Assembly (NCBI RefSeq): GCF_050003625.1
Contig: NC_134399.1
Location: forward strand, 151,026,473 to 151,090,472
Reading direction: 5' to 3'
Source: Haematobia irritans
Taxonomy: Eukaryota; Arthropoda; Insecta; Diptera; Muscidae
DNA length: 64,000 nucleotides
The notes under the pieces are model-generated. The model did no database searches. It had not been told where the DNA came from and saw only the letters and a program-made list of their open reading frames with translations. Each line of letters opens with the position of its first letter. Position 1 is the stretch's first letter. This document shows positions 47,551 through 61,060 of the stretch, piece after piece. A program made the position numbers and the translations under genes.

Positions 47551-50250
47551 AAAAATTGAAATTTTTATATGAAAAACTTGTTTTGCTCATATCTCCTAAA
47601 CTATGCGTCCTAGAGCGAAAAGGAGCTTAATTCATGCCTCCCTCAAAAAATCGAAAATTCCATCCAAATCCTGAAAAAATTTTAATTTTTATATGAAAAA
47701 CTTGTTTTGCTCATATCTCCTAAACTATGCGTCCTAGAGCGAAAAGGAGCTTAATTCATGACCACCCCAAAAAAAATCGAAAATTCCTTTCAAATCCTGA
47801 AAAAATTGAAATTTTTATATGAAAAAACTTGTTTTGCTCATATCTCCTAAACTATGCGTCCTAGAGGGAAAAGGAGCTTAATTCATGACCACCCCCAAAA
47901 AATCGAAAATTCCTTCCAAATCCTGAAAAAATTGAAATTTTTATATGAAAAACTTGTTTTGCTCATATCTCCTAAACTATGCGTCCTAGAGGGAAAAGGA
48001 GCTTAATTCATGACCACCCCCAAAAAATTGAAAATTCCTTCCAAATCGTGAAAAAATTTAAATTTTTATATGAAAAACTTGTTTTGCTCATATCTCCTAA
48101 ACTATGCGTCCTAGAGCGAAAAGGAGCTTAATTCATGACCACCTCCAAAAATCGAAAATTCCATCTAAATCCTGAAAAAATTTAAATTTTTATATGAAAA
48201 ACTTGTTTTGCTCATATCTCCTAAACTATGCGTCCTAGAGCGAAAAGGAGCTTAATTCATGACCACCCCCAAAAGATCGAAAATTCCTTCCAAATCCTGA
48301 AAAAATTGAAATTTTTATATGAAAAACTTGTTTTGCTCATATCTCCTAAACTATGCGTCCTAGAGCGAAAAGGAGCTTAATTCATGACCACCCCCCAAAA
48401 ATTCGAAAATTCCTTCCAAATCCTGAAAAAATTGAAATTTTTATATGAAAAACTTGTTTTGCTCATATCTCCTAAACTATGCGTCCTAGAGCGAAAAGGA
48501 GCTTAATTCATGACCACCCCCAAAAAATCGAAAATTCCTTCCAAATCGTGAAAAAATTTAAATTTTTATATGAAAAACTTGTTTTGCTCATATCTCCTAA
48601 ACTATGCGTCCTAGAGCGAAAAGGAGCTTAATTCATGACCACCCCCAAAAAATCGAAAATTCCTTCAAAATCCTGAAAAAATTGAAATTTTTATATGAAA
48701 AACTTGTTTTGCTCATATCTCCTAAACTATGCGTCCTAGAGCGAAAAGGAGCTTAATTCATGACCTCCCTCAAAAAATCGAAAATTCCATCCAAATCCTG
48801 AAAAAATTTAAATTTTTATATGAAAAACTTGTTTTGCTCATATCTCCTAAACTATGCGTCCTAGAGCGAAAAGGAGCTTAATTCATGACCACCCCAAAAA
48901 AAATCGAAAATTCCTTTCAAATCCTGAAAAAATTTAAATTTTTATATGAAAAACTTGTTTTGCTCATATCTCCTAAACTATGCGTCCTAGAGGGAAAAGG
49001 AGCTTAATTCATGACCACCCCCAAAAAATCGAAAATTCCTTCCAAATCCTGAAAAAATTGAAATTTTTATATGAAAAACTTGCTCATATCTCCTAAACTA
49101 TGCGTCCTAGAGGGAAAAGGAGCTTAATTCATGACCACCCCCAAAAAATTGAAAATTCCTTCCAAATCGTGAAAAAATTTAAATTTTTATATGAAAAACT
49201 TGTTTTGCTCATATCTCCTAAACTATGCGTCCTAGAGCGAAAAGGAGCTTAATTCATGACCACCCCCAAAAAATCGAAAATTCCTTCCAAATCCTGAAAA
49301 AATTGAAATTTTTATATGAAAAACTTGTTTTGCTCATATCTCCTAAACTATGCGTCCTAGAGCGAAAAGGAGCTTAATTCATGACCTCCCTCAAAAAATC
49401 GAAAATTCCATCCAAATCCTGAAAAAATTTTAATTTTTATATGAAAAACTTGTTTTGCTCATATCTCCTAAACTATGCGTCCTAGAGCGAAAAGGAGCTT
49501 AATTCATGACCACCCCCAAAAAATCGAAAATTCCTTCCAAATCCTGAAAAAATTGAAATTTTTATATGAAAAACTTGTTTTGCTCATATCTCCTAAACTA
49601 TGCGTCCTAGAGGGAAAAGGAGCTTAATTCATGACCACCCCCAAAAAATTGAAAATTCCTTCCAAATCGTGAAAAAATTTAAATTTTTATATGAAAAACT
49701 TGTTTTGCTCATATCTCCTAAACTATGCGTCCTAGAGGGAAAAGGAGCTTAATTCATGACCACCCCCAAAAAATCGAAAATTCCTTCCAAATCCTGAAAA
49801 AATTGAAATTTTTATATGAAAAACTTGTTTTGCTCATATCTCCTAAACTATGCGTCCTAGAGCGAAAAGGAGCTTAATTCATGACCACCCCCAAAAAATC
49901 GAAAATTCCTTCCAAATCCTGAAATAATTGAAATTTTTATATGAAAATTTTTTTTTGCTCATATCTCCTAAACTATGCGTCCTAGAGCGAAAAGGAGCTT
50001 AATTCATGACCACCCCCAAAAATCGAAAATTCCATCTAAATCCTGAAAAAATTTAAATTTTTATATGAAAAACTTGTTTTGCTCATATCTCCTAAACTAT
50101 GCGTCCTAGAGCGAAAAGGAGCTTAATTCATGACCACCCCCAAAAAATCGAAAATTCCTTCCAAATCCTGAAAAAAATTGAAATTTTTATATGAAAAACT
50201 TGTTTTGCTCATATCTCCTAAACTATGCGTCCTAGAGCGAAAAGGAGCTT

Positions 50251-52660
50251 AATTCATGCCTCCCTCAAAAAATCGAAAATTCCATCCAAATCCTGAAAAA
50301 ATTGAAATTTTTATATGAAAATTTTTTTTGCTCATATCTCCTAAACTATGCGTCTTAGAGCGAAAAGGAGCTTAATTCATGACCACCCCCAAAAATCGAA
50401 AATTCCATCTAAATCCTGAAAAAATTTAAATTTTTATATGAAAAACTTGTTTTGCTCATATCTCCTAAACTATGCGTCCTAGAGCGAAAAGGAGCTTAAT
50501 TCATGACCACCCCCAAAAAATCGAAAATTCCTTCCAAATCCTGAAAAAATTGAAATTTTTATATGAAAAACTTGTTTTGCTCATATCTCCTAAACTATGC
50601 GTCCTAGAGCGAAAAGGAGCTTAATTCATGACCACCCCCAAAAAATCGAAAATTCCTTCCAAATCCTGAAAAAATTGAAATTTTTATATGAAAAACTTGT
50701 TTTGCTCATATCTCCTAAACTATGCGTCCTAGAGCGAAAAGGAGCTTAATTCATGACCACCCCCAAAAAATCGAAAATTCCTTCCAAATCCTGAAAAAAT
50801 TGAAATTTTTATATGAAAAACTTGTTTTGCTCATATCTCCTAAACTATGCGTCCTAGAGCGAAAAGGAGCTTAATTCATGACCACCCCCAAAAAATCGAA
50901 AATTCCTTCCAAATCGTGAAAAAATTTAAATTTTTATATGAAAAACTTGTTTTGCTCATATCTCCTAAACTATGCGTCCTAGAGCGAAAAGGAGCTTAAT
51001 TCATGACCACCCCCAAAAAATCGAAAATTCCTTCCAAATCCTGAAAAAATTGAAATTTTTATATGAAAAACTTGTTTTGCTCATATCTCCTAAACTATGC
51101 GTCCTAGAGCGAAAAGGAGCTTTATTCATGACCACCCTCAAAAAATCGAAAATTTCATCCAAATCCTGAAAAAATTTTAATTTTTATATGAAAAACTTGT
51201 TTTGCTCATATCTCCTAAACTATGCGTCCTAGAGCGAAAAGGAGCTTAATTCATGACCACCCCAAAATAAATCGAAAATTCCTTTCAAATCCTGAAAAAA
51301 TTGAAATTTTTATATGAAAAACTTGTTTTGCTCATATCTCCTAAACTATGCGTCCTAGAGGGAAAAGGAGCTTAATTCATGACCACCCCCAAAAAATCGA
51401 AAATTCCTTCCAAATCCTGAAAAAATTGAAATTTTTATATGAAAAACTTGTTTTGCTCATATCTCCTAAACTATGCGTCCTAGAGGGAAAAGGAGCTTAA
51501 TTCATGACCACCCCCAAAAAATTGAAAATTCCTTCCAAATCGTGAAAAAATTTAAATTTTTATATGAAAAACTTGTTTTGTTCATATCTCCTAAACTATG
51601 CGTCCTAGAGCGAAAAGGAGCTTAATTCATGACCACCCCCAAAAAATCGAAAATTCCTTCCAAATCCTGAAAAAATTGAAATTTTTATATGAAAAACTTG
51701 TTTTGCTCATATCTCCTAAACTATGCGTCCTAGAGCGAAAAGGAGCTTAATTCATGACCACCCCCAAAAAAATCCAAAATTCCATCCAAATCCTGAAAAA
51801 AATCGAAATTTTTATATGAAAAACTTGTTTTGCTCATATCTCCTAAACTATGCGTCCTAGAGCGAAAAGGGGCTTAATTCATGACCACCCCCAAAAAATC
51901 GAAAATTCCTTCCAAATCCTGAAAAAATTTAAATTTTTATATGAAAAACTTGTTTTGCTCATATCTCCTAAACTATGCGTCCTAGAGCGAAAAGGAGCTT
52001 AATTCATGACCACCCCCAAAAAATCGAAAATTCCTTCCAAATCCTGAAAAAATTGAAATTTTTATATGAAAAACTTGTTTTGCTCATATCTCCTAAACTA
52101 TGCGTCCTAGAGCGAAAAGGAGCTTAATTCATGACCACCCCCAAAAAAATCCAAAATTCCATCCAAATCCTGAAAAAAAAATGAAATTTTTATATGAAAA
52201 ACTTGTTTTGCTCATATCTCCTAAACTATGCGTCCTAGAGCGAAAAGGAGCTTAATTCATGACCACCCCCAAAAAATCGAAAATTCCTTCCAAATCCTGA
52301 AAAAATTGAAATTTTTATATGAAAAACTTGTTTTGCTCATATCTCCTAAACTATGCGTCCTAGAGCGAAAAGGAGCTTAATTCATGACCACCCCCAAAAA
52401 ATTGAAAATTCCATCTAAATCCTGAAAAAATTGAAATTTTTATATGAAAAACTTGTTTTGCTCATATCTCCTAAACTATGCGTCTCAGAGCGAAAAGGAG
52501 CTTAATTCATGACCACCCCCAAAAAATCGAAAATTCCTTCCAAATCCTGAAAAAATTGAAATTTTTATATGAAAAACTAGAGCGAAAAGGATCCTAATTC
52601 ATGACCACCCCCAAAAAATCGAAAATTCCTTCCAAATCCTGAAAAAATTGAAATTTTTAT
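50251..52660 (+). repeat. 2.4-kb segmental duplication copy A (partner 53780-56188)
   Basis: AATTCATGCCTCCCTC (50251 / 53780), GAGCTTTATTC (about 51116 / 54645), CCCCAAAATAAATCG (about 51261 / 54790), a CTGAAAAAAAAATG monomer (about 52172 / 55700), GCGTCTCAGAG (about 52480 / 56009) and AAAACTAG...GGATCC (52573 / 56101) recur in order, offset 3529 falling to 3528. Confidence 0.85.
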
Positions 52661-53779
52661 ATGAAAAATTTTTTTTGTTCATATCTCCTAAACTATGCGT
52701 CCTAGAGCGAAAAGGAGCTTAATTCATGACCACCCCCAAAAAATCGAAAATTCCATCTAAATCCTGAAAAAATTTAAATTTTTATATGAAAAACTTGTTT
52801 TGTTCATATCTCCTAAACTATGCGTCCTAGAGCGAAAAGGAGCTTAATTCGTGACCACCCCCAAAAAATCGAAAATTCCTTCCAAATCCTGAAAAAATTG
52901 AAATTTTTATATGAAAAACTTGTTTTGCTCATATCTCCTAAACTATGCGTCCTAGAGCGAAAAGGAGCTTAATTCATGACCACCCCCAAAAAATCGAAAA
53001 TTCCTTCCAAATCGTGAAAAAAATTAAATTTTTATATGAAAAACTTGTTTTGCTCATATCTCCTAAACTATGCGTCCTAGAGCGAAAAGAAGCTTAATTC
53101 ATGACCACCCCCAAAAAATCGAAAATTCCTTCCAAATCCTGAAAAAATTGAAATTTTTATATGAAAAACTAGAGCGAAAAGGATCCTAATTCATGACCAC
53201 CCCCAAAAAATCGAAAATTCCTTCCAAATCCTGAAAAAATTGAAATTTTTATATGAAAATTTTTTTTTGCTCATATCTCCTAAACTATGCGTCCTAGAGC
53301 GAAAAGGGGCTTAATTCATGACCACCCCCAAAAAATCGAAAATTCCATCTAAATCCTGAAAAAATTTAAATTTTTATATGAAAAACTTGTTTTGTTCATA
53401 TCTCCTAAACTATGCGTCCTAGAGCGAAAAGGAGCTTAATTCATGACCACCCCCAAAAAATCGAAAATTCCTTCCAAATCCTGAAAAAATTGAAATTTTT
53501 ATATGAAAAACTTGTTTTGCTCATATCTCCTAAACTATGCGTCCCAGAGCGAAAAGGAGCTTAATTCATGACCACCCCCAAAAAATCGAAAATTCCTTCC
53601 AAATCGTGAAAAAAATTAAATTTTTATATGAAAAACTAGAGCGAAAAGGAGCCTAATTCATGACCACCCCCAAAAAATCGAAAATTCCTTCCAAATCCTG
53701 AAAAAATTGAAATTTTTATATGAAAAACTTGTTTTGCTCATATCTCCTAAACTATGCGTCCTAGAGCGAAAAGGAGCTT

Positions 53780-56188
53780 AATTCATGCCTCCCTCAAAAA
53801 ATCGAAAATTCCATCCAAATCCTGAAAAAATTGAAATTTTTATATGAAAATTTTTTTTGCTCATATCTCCTAAACTATGCGTCTTAGAGCGAAAAGGAGC
53901 TTAATTCATGACCACCCCCAAAAATCGAAAATTCCATCTAAATCCTGAAAAAATTTAAATTTTTATATGAAAAACTTGTTTTGCTCATATCTCCTAAACT
54001 ATGCGTCCTAGAGCGAAAAGGAGCTTAATTCATGACCACCCCCAAAAAATCGAAAATTCCTTCCAAATCCTGAAAAAATTGAAATTTTTATATGAAAAAC
54101 TTGTTTTGCTCATATCTCCTAAACTATGCGTCCTAGAGCGAAAAGGAGCTTAATTCATGACCACCCCCAAAAAATCGAAAATTCCTTCCAAATCCTGAAA
54201 AAATTGAAATTTTTATATGAAAAACTTGTTTTGCTCATATCTCCTAAACTATGCGTCCTAGAGCGAAAAGGAGCTTAATTCATGACCACCCCCAAAAAAT
54301 CGAAAATTCCTTCCAAATCCTGAAAAAATTGAAATTTTTATATGAAAAACTTGTTTTGCTCATATCTCCTAAACTATGCGTCCTAGAGCGAAAAGGAGCT
54401 TAATTCATGACCACCCCCAAAAAATCGAAAATTCCTTCCAAATCGTGAAAAAATTTAAATTTTTATATGAAAAACTTGTTTTGCTCATATCTCCTATACT
54501 ATGCGTCCTAGAGCGAAAAGGAGCTTAATTCATGACCACCCCCAAAAAATCGAAAATTCCTTCCAAATCCTGAAAAAATTGAAATTTTTATATGAAAAAC
54601 TTGTTTTGCTCATATCTCCTAAACTATGCGTCCTAGAGCGAAAAGGAGCTTTATTCATGACCACCCTCAAAAAATCGAAAATTTCATCCAAATCCTGAAA
54701 AAAATTTAATTTTTATATGAAAAACTTGTTTTGCTCATATCTCCTAAACTATGCGTCCTAGAGCGAAAAGGAGCTTAATTCATGACCACCCCAAAATAAA
54801 TCGAAAATTCCTTTCAAATCCTGAAAAAATTGAAATTTTTATATGAAAAACTTGTTTTGCTCATATCTCCTAAACTATGCGTCCTAGAGGGAAAAGGAGC
54901 TTAATTCATGACCACCCCCAAAAAATCGAAAATTCCTTCCAAATCCTGAAAAAATTGAAATTTTTATATGAAAAACTTGTTTTGCTCATATCTCCTAAAC
55001 TATGCGTCCTAGAGGGAAAAGGAGCTTAATTCATGACCACCCCCAAAAAATTGAAAATTCCTTCCAAATCGTGAAAAAATTTAAATTTTTATATGAAAAA
55101 CTTGTTTTGTTCATATCTCATAAACTATGCGTCCTAGAGCGAAAAGGAGCTTAATTCATGACCACCCCCAAAAAATCGAAAATTCCTTCCAAATCCTGAA
55201 AAAATTGAAATTTTTATATGAAAAACTTGTTTTGCTCATATCTCCTAAACTATGCGTCCTAGAGCGAAAAGGAGCTTAATTCATGACCACCCCCAACAAA
55301 ATCCAAAATTCCATCCAAATCCTGAAAAAAATCGAAATTTTTATATGAAAAACTTGTTTTGCTCATATCTCCTAAACTATGCGTCCTAGAGCGAAAAGGG
55401 GCTTAATTCATGACCACCCCCAAAAAATCGAAAATTCCTTCCAAATCCTGAAAAATTTAAATTTTTATATGAAAAACTTGTTTTGCTCATATCTCCTAAA
55501 CTATGCGTCCTAGAGCGAAAAGGAGCTTAATTCATGACCACCCCCAAAAAATCGAAAATTCCTTCCAAATCCTGAAAAAATTGAAATTTTTATATGAAAA
55601 ACTTGTTTTGCTCATATCTCCTAAACTATGCGTCCTAGAGCGAAAAGGAGCTTAATTCATGACCACCCCCAAAAAAATCCAAAATTCCATCCAAATCCTG
55701 AAAAAAAAATGAAATTTTTATATGAAAAACTTGTTTTGCTCATATCTCCTAAACTATGCGTCCTAGAGCGAAAAGGAGCTTAATTCATGACCACCCCCAA
55801 AAAATCGAAAATTCCTTCCAAATCCTGAAAAAATTTAAATTTTTATATGAAAAACTTGTTTTGCTCATATCTCCTAAACTATGCGTCCTAGAGCGAAAAG
55901 GAGCTTAATTCATGACCACCCCCAAAAAATTGAAAATTCCATCTAAATCCTGAAAAAATTGAAATTTTTATATGAAAAACTTGTTTTGCTCATATCTCCT
56001 AAACTATGCGTCTCAGAGCGAAAAGGAGCTTAATTCATGACCACCCCCAAAAAATCGAAAATTCCTTCCAAATCCTGAAAAAATTGAAATTTTTATATGA
56101 AAAACTAGAGCGAAAAGGATCCTAATTCATGACCACCCCCAAAAAATCGAAAATTCCTTCCAAATCCTGAAAAAATTGAAATTTTTAT
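53780..56188 (+). repeat. 2.4-kb segmental duplication copy B
   Basis: Partner of 50251-52660. Small differences include CTATACTATGCG (about 54495), CCCAACAAAATCC (about 55292) and TCTCATAAAC (about 55115). Confidence 0.85.
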
Positions 56189-57219
56189 ATGAAAATTTTT
56201 TTTTGCTCATATCTCCTAAACTATGCGTCCTAGAGCGAAAAGGGGCTTAATTCATGACCACCCCCAAAAAATCGAAAATTTCATCCAAATCCTGAAAAAA
56301 TTTTAATTTTTATATGAAAAACTTGTTTTGCTCATATCTCCTAAACTATGCGTCCTAGAGCGAAAAGGAGCTTAATTCATGACCACCCCCAAAAAATCGA
56401 AAATTCCTTCCAAATCCTGAAAAAATTGAAATTTTTATATGAAAAACTTGTTTTGCTCATATCTACTAAACTATGCGTCCCAGAGCGAAAAGGAGCTTAA
56501 TTCATGACCACCCCCAAAAAATCGAAAATTCCTTCCAAATCGTGAAAAAAATTAAATTTTTATATGAAAAACTAGAGCGAAAAGGAGCCTAATTCATGAC
56601 CACCCCCAAAAAATCGAAAATTCCTTCCAAATCCTGAAAAAATTGAAATTTTTATATGAAAAATTTTTTTTGTTCATATCTCCTAAACTATGCGTCCTAG
56701 AGCGAAAAGGAGCTTAATTCATGACCACCCCCAAAAAATCGAAAATTCCATCTAAATCCTGAAAAAATTTAAATTTTTATATGAAAAACTTGTTTTGTTC
56801 ATATCTCCTAAACTATGCGTCCTAGAGCGAAAAGGAGCTTAATTCGTGACCACCCCCAAAAAATCGAAAATTCCTTCCAAATCCTGAAAAAATTGAAATT
56901 TTTATATGAAAAACTTGTTTTGCTCATATCTCCTAAACTATGCGTCCTAGAGCGAAAAGGAGCTTAATTCATGACCACCCCCAAAAAATCGAAAATTCCT
57001 TCCAAATCGTGAAAAAAATTAAATTTTTATATGAAAAACTTGTTTTGCTCATATCTCCTAAACTATGCGTCCTAGAGCGAAAAGAAGCTTAATTCATGAC
57101 CACCCCCAAAAAATCGAAAATTCCTTCCAAATCCTGAAAAAATTGAAATTTTTATATGAAAAACTTGTTTTGCTCATATCTCCTAAACTATGCGTCCTAG
57201 AGCGAAAAGGAGCTTAATT

Positions 57220-60200
57220 CATGACCTCCCTCAAAAAATCGAAAATTCCATCCAAATCCTGAAAAAATTGAAATTTTTATATGAAAAACTTGTTTTGCTC
57301 ATATCTCCTAAACTATGCGTCCTAGAGCGAAAAGGAGCTTAATTAATGACCACCCCCAAAAAATCGAAAATTCCTTCCAAATCCTGAAAAAATTGAAATT
57401 TTTGTATGAAAATTTTTTTTTGCTCATATCTCCTAAACTATGCGTCTTAGAGCGAAAAGGAGCTTAATTCATGACCACCCCCAAAAATCGAAAATTCCAT
57501 CTAAATCCTGAAAAAATTTAAATTTTTATATGAAAAACTTGTTTTGCTCATATCTCCTAAACTATGCATCCTAGAGCGAAAAGGAGCTTAATTCATGACC
57601 ACCCCCAAAAAATCGAAAATTCCTTCCAAATCCTGAAAAAATTGAAATTTTTATATGAAAAACTTGTTTTGCTCATATCTCCTAAACTATGCGTCCTAGA
57701 GCGAAAAGGAGCTTAATTCATGACCACCCCCAAAAAATCGAAAATTCCTTCCAAATCCTGAAAAAATTTAAATTTTTATATGAAAAACTTGTTTTGCTCA
57801 TATCTCCTAAACTATGCGTCCTAGAGCGAAAAGGAGCTTAATTCATGACCACCCCCAAAAAATCGAAAATTCCTTCCAAATCGTGAAAAAAATTAAATTT
57901 TTATATGAAAAACTTGTTTTGCTCATATCTCCTAAACTATGCGTCCTAGAGCGAAAAGGAGCTTAATTCATGACCACCCCCAAAAAATCGAAAATTCCTT
58001 CCAAATCCTGAAAAAATTGAAATTTTTATATGAAAAACTTGTTTTGCTCATATCTCCTAAACTATGCGTCCTAGAGGGAAAAGGAGCTTAATTCATGACC
58101 ACCCCCAAAAAATCTAAAATTCCTTCCAAATCCTGAAAAAATTGAAATTTTTATATGAAAAACTTGTTTTGCTCATATCTCCTAAACTATGCGTCCTAGA
58201 GCGAAAAGGAGCTTAATTCATGACCACCCCCAAAAAATCGAAAATTCCTTCCAAATCCTGAAAAAATTTAAATTTTTATATGAAAAACTTGTTTTGCTCA
58301 TATCTCCTAAACTATGCGTCCTAGAGCGAAAAGGAGCTTAATTCATGACCACCCCCAAAAAATCGAAAATTCCTTCCAAATCGTGAAAAAAATTAAATTT
58401 TTATATGAAAAACTTGTTTTGCTCATATCTCCTAAACTATGCGTCCTAGAGCGAAAAGGAGCTTAATTCATGACCACCCCCAAAAAATCGAAAATTCCTT
58501 CCAAATCCTGAAAAAATTGAAATTTTTATATGAAAAACTTGTTTTGCTCATATCTCCTAAACTATGCGTCCTAGAGGGAAAAGGAGCTTAATTCATGACC
58601 ACCCCCAAAAAATCTAAAATTCCTTCCAAATCCTGAAAAAATTGAAATTTTTATATGAAAAACTTGTTTTGCTCATATCTCCTAAACTATGCGTCCTAGA
58701 GGGAAAAGGAGCTTAATTCATGACCACCCCCAAAAAATTGAAAATTCCTTCCAAATCGTGAAAAAATTTAAATTTTTATATGAAAAACTTGTTTTGCTCA
58801 TATCTCCTAAACTATGCGTCCTAGAGCGAAAAGGAGCTTAATTCATGACCACCTCCATAAATCGAAAATTCCATCTAAATCCTGAAAAAATTTAAATTTT
58901 TATATGAAAAACTTGTTTTGCTCATATCTCCTAAACTATGCGTCCTAGAGCGAAAAGGAGCTTAATTCATGACCACCCCCAAAAAATCGAAAATTCCTTC
59001 CAAATCCTGAAAAAATTGAAATTTTTATATGAAAAACTTGTTTTGCTCATATCTCCTAAACTATGCGTCCTAGAGCGAACAGGAGCTTAATTCATGACCA
59101 CCCCCAAAAAATCGAAAATTCCTTCCAAATCCTGAAAAAATTGAAATTTTTATATGAAAAACTTGTTTTGCTCATATCTCCTAAACTATGCGTCCTAGAG
59201 CGAAAAGGAGCTTAATTCATGACCACCCCCAAAAAATCGAAAATTCCTTCCAAATCGTAAAAAAATTTAAATTTTTATATGAAAAACTTGTTTTGCTCAT
59301 ATCTCCTAAACTATGCGTCCTAGAGCGAAAAGGAGCTTAATTCATGACCACCCCCAAAAAATCGAAAATTACTTCCAAATCCTGAAAAAATTTAAATTTT
59401 TATATGAAATACTTGTTTTGCTCATATCTCCTAAACTGTGCGTCCTAGAGCGAAAAGGAGCTTAATTCATGACCTCCCTCAAAAAATCGAAAATTCCATC
59501 CAAATCCTGAAAAAATTGAAATTTTTATATGAAAAACTTGTTTTGCTCATATCTCCTAAACTATGCGTCCTAGAGCGAAAAGGAGCTTAATTAATGACCA
59601 CCCCCAAAAAATCGAAAATTCCTTCCAAATCCTGAAAAAATTGAAATTTTTATATGAAAAATTTTTTTTGCTCATATCTCCTAAACTATGCGTCTTAGAG
59701 CGAAAAGGAGCTTAATTCATGACCACCCCCAAAAATCGAAAATTCCATCTAAATCCTGAAAAAATTTAAATTTTTATATGAAAAACTTGTTTTGCTCATA
59801 TCTCCTAAACTATGCATCCTAGAGCGAAAAGGAGCTTAATTCATGACCACCCCCAAAAAATCGAAAATTCCTTCCAAATCCTGAAAAAATTGAAATTTTT
59901 ATATGAAAAACTTGTTTTGCTCATATCTCCTAAACTATGCGTCCTAGAGCGAAAAGGAGCTTAATTCATGACCACCCCCAAAAAATCGAAAATTCCTCCA
60001 AATCCTGAAAAAATTGAAATTTTTATATGAAAAACTTGTTTTGCTCATATCTCCTAAACTATGCGTCCTAGAGCGAAAAGGAGCTTAATTCATGACCTCC
60101 CTCAAAAAATCGAAAATTCCATCCAAATCCTGAAAAAATTTTAATTTTTATATGAAAAACTTGTTTTGGTCATATCTCCTAAACTATGCGTCCTAGAGCG

Positions 60201-61060
60201 AAAAGGAGCTTAATTCATGACCACCCCAAAATAAATCGAAAATTCCTTTCAAATCCTGAAAAAATTGAAATTTTTATATGAAAAACTTGTTTTGCTCATA
60301 TCTCCTAAACTATGCGTCCTAGAGGGAAAAGGAGCTTAATTCATGACCACCCCCAAAAAATCGAAAATTCCTTCCAAATCCTGAAAAAATTTAAATTTTT
60401 ATATGAAAAACTTGTTTTGCTCATATCTCCTAAACTATGCGTCCTAGAGGGAAAAGGAGCTTAATTCATGACCACCCCCAAAAAATTGAAAATTCCTTCC
60501 AAATCGTGAAAAAATTTAAATTTTTATATGAAAAACTTGTTTTGCTCATATCTCCTAAACTATGCGTCCTAGAGCGAAAAGGAGCTTAATTCATGACCTC
60601 CCTCAAAAAATCGAAAATTCCATCCAAATCCTGAAAAAATTGAAATTTTTATATGAAAAACTTGTTTTGCTCATATCTCCTAAACTATGCGTCCTAGAGC
60701 GAAAAGGAGCTTAATTAATGACCACCCCCAAAAAATCGAAAATTCCTTCCAAATCCTGAAAAAATTGAAATTTTTATATGAAAATTTTTTTTTGCTCATA
60801 TCTCCTAAACTATGCGTCTTAGAGCGAAAAGGAGCTTAATTCATGACCACCCCCAAAAATCGAAAATTCCATCTAAATCCTGAAAAAATTTAAATTTTTA
60901 TATGAAAAACTTGTTTTGCTCATATCTCCTAAACTATGCATCCTAGAGCGAAAAGGAGCTTAATTCATGACCTCCCCCAAAAAATCGAAAATTCCTTCCA
61001 AATCCTGAAAAAATTGAAATTTTTATATGAAAAACTTGTTTTGCTCATATCTCCTAAACT
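57220..61060 (+). repeat. 1124-bp (nine-monomer) higher-order repeat
   Basis: AATTAATGAC starts at 57341, 59589 and 60713; ATGCATCC at 57564, 59812 and 60936. Spacings are 2248 and 1124 bp, that is exactly 2 and 1 times 1124 (nine monomers minus 1 bp). A CCCCCAAAAATCG monomer, one A short, lies inside each copy. The 2248 gap contains the 500-bp tandem duplication. Confidence 0.8.
57719..58718 (+). repeat. 500-bp (four-monomer) exact-spacing tandem duplication
   Basis: Two adjacent four-monomer units. TCGTGAAAAAAATTAAA is at 57881 and 58381, AAAATCTAAAATTCC at about 58109 and 58609, and TAGAGGGAAAAGG at about 58072 and 58572. Spacing is exactly 500 bp, with no difference noticed. Confidence 0.85.
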
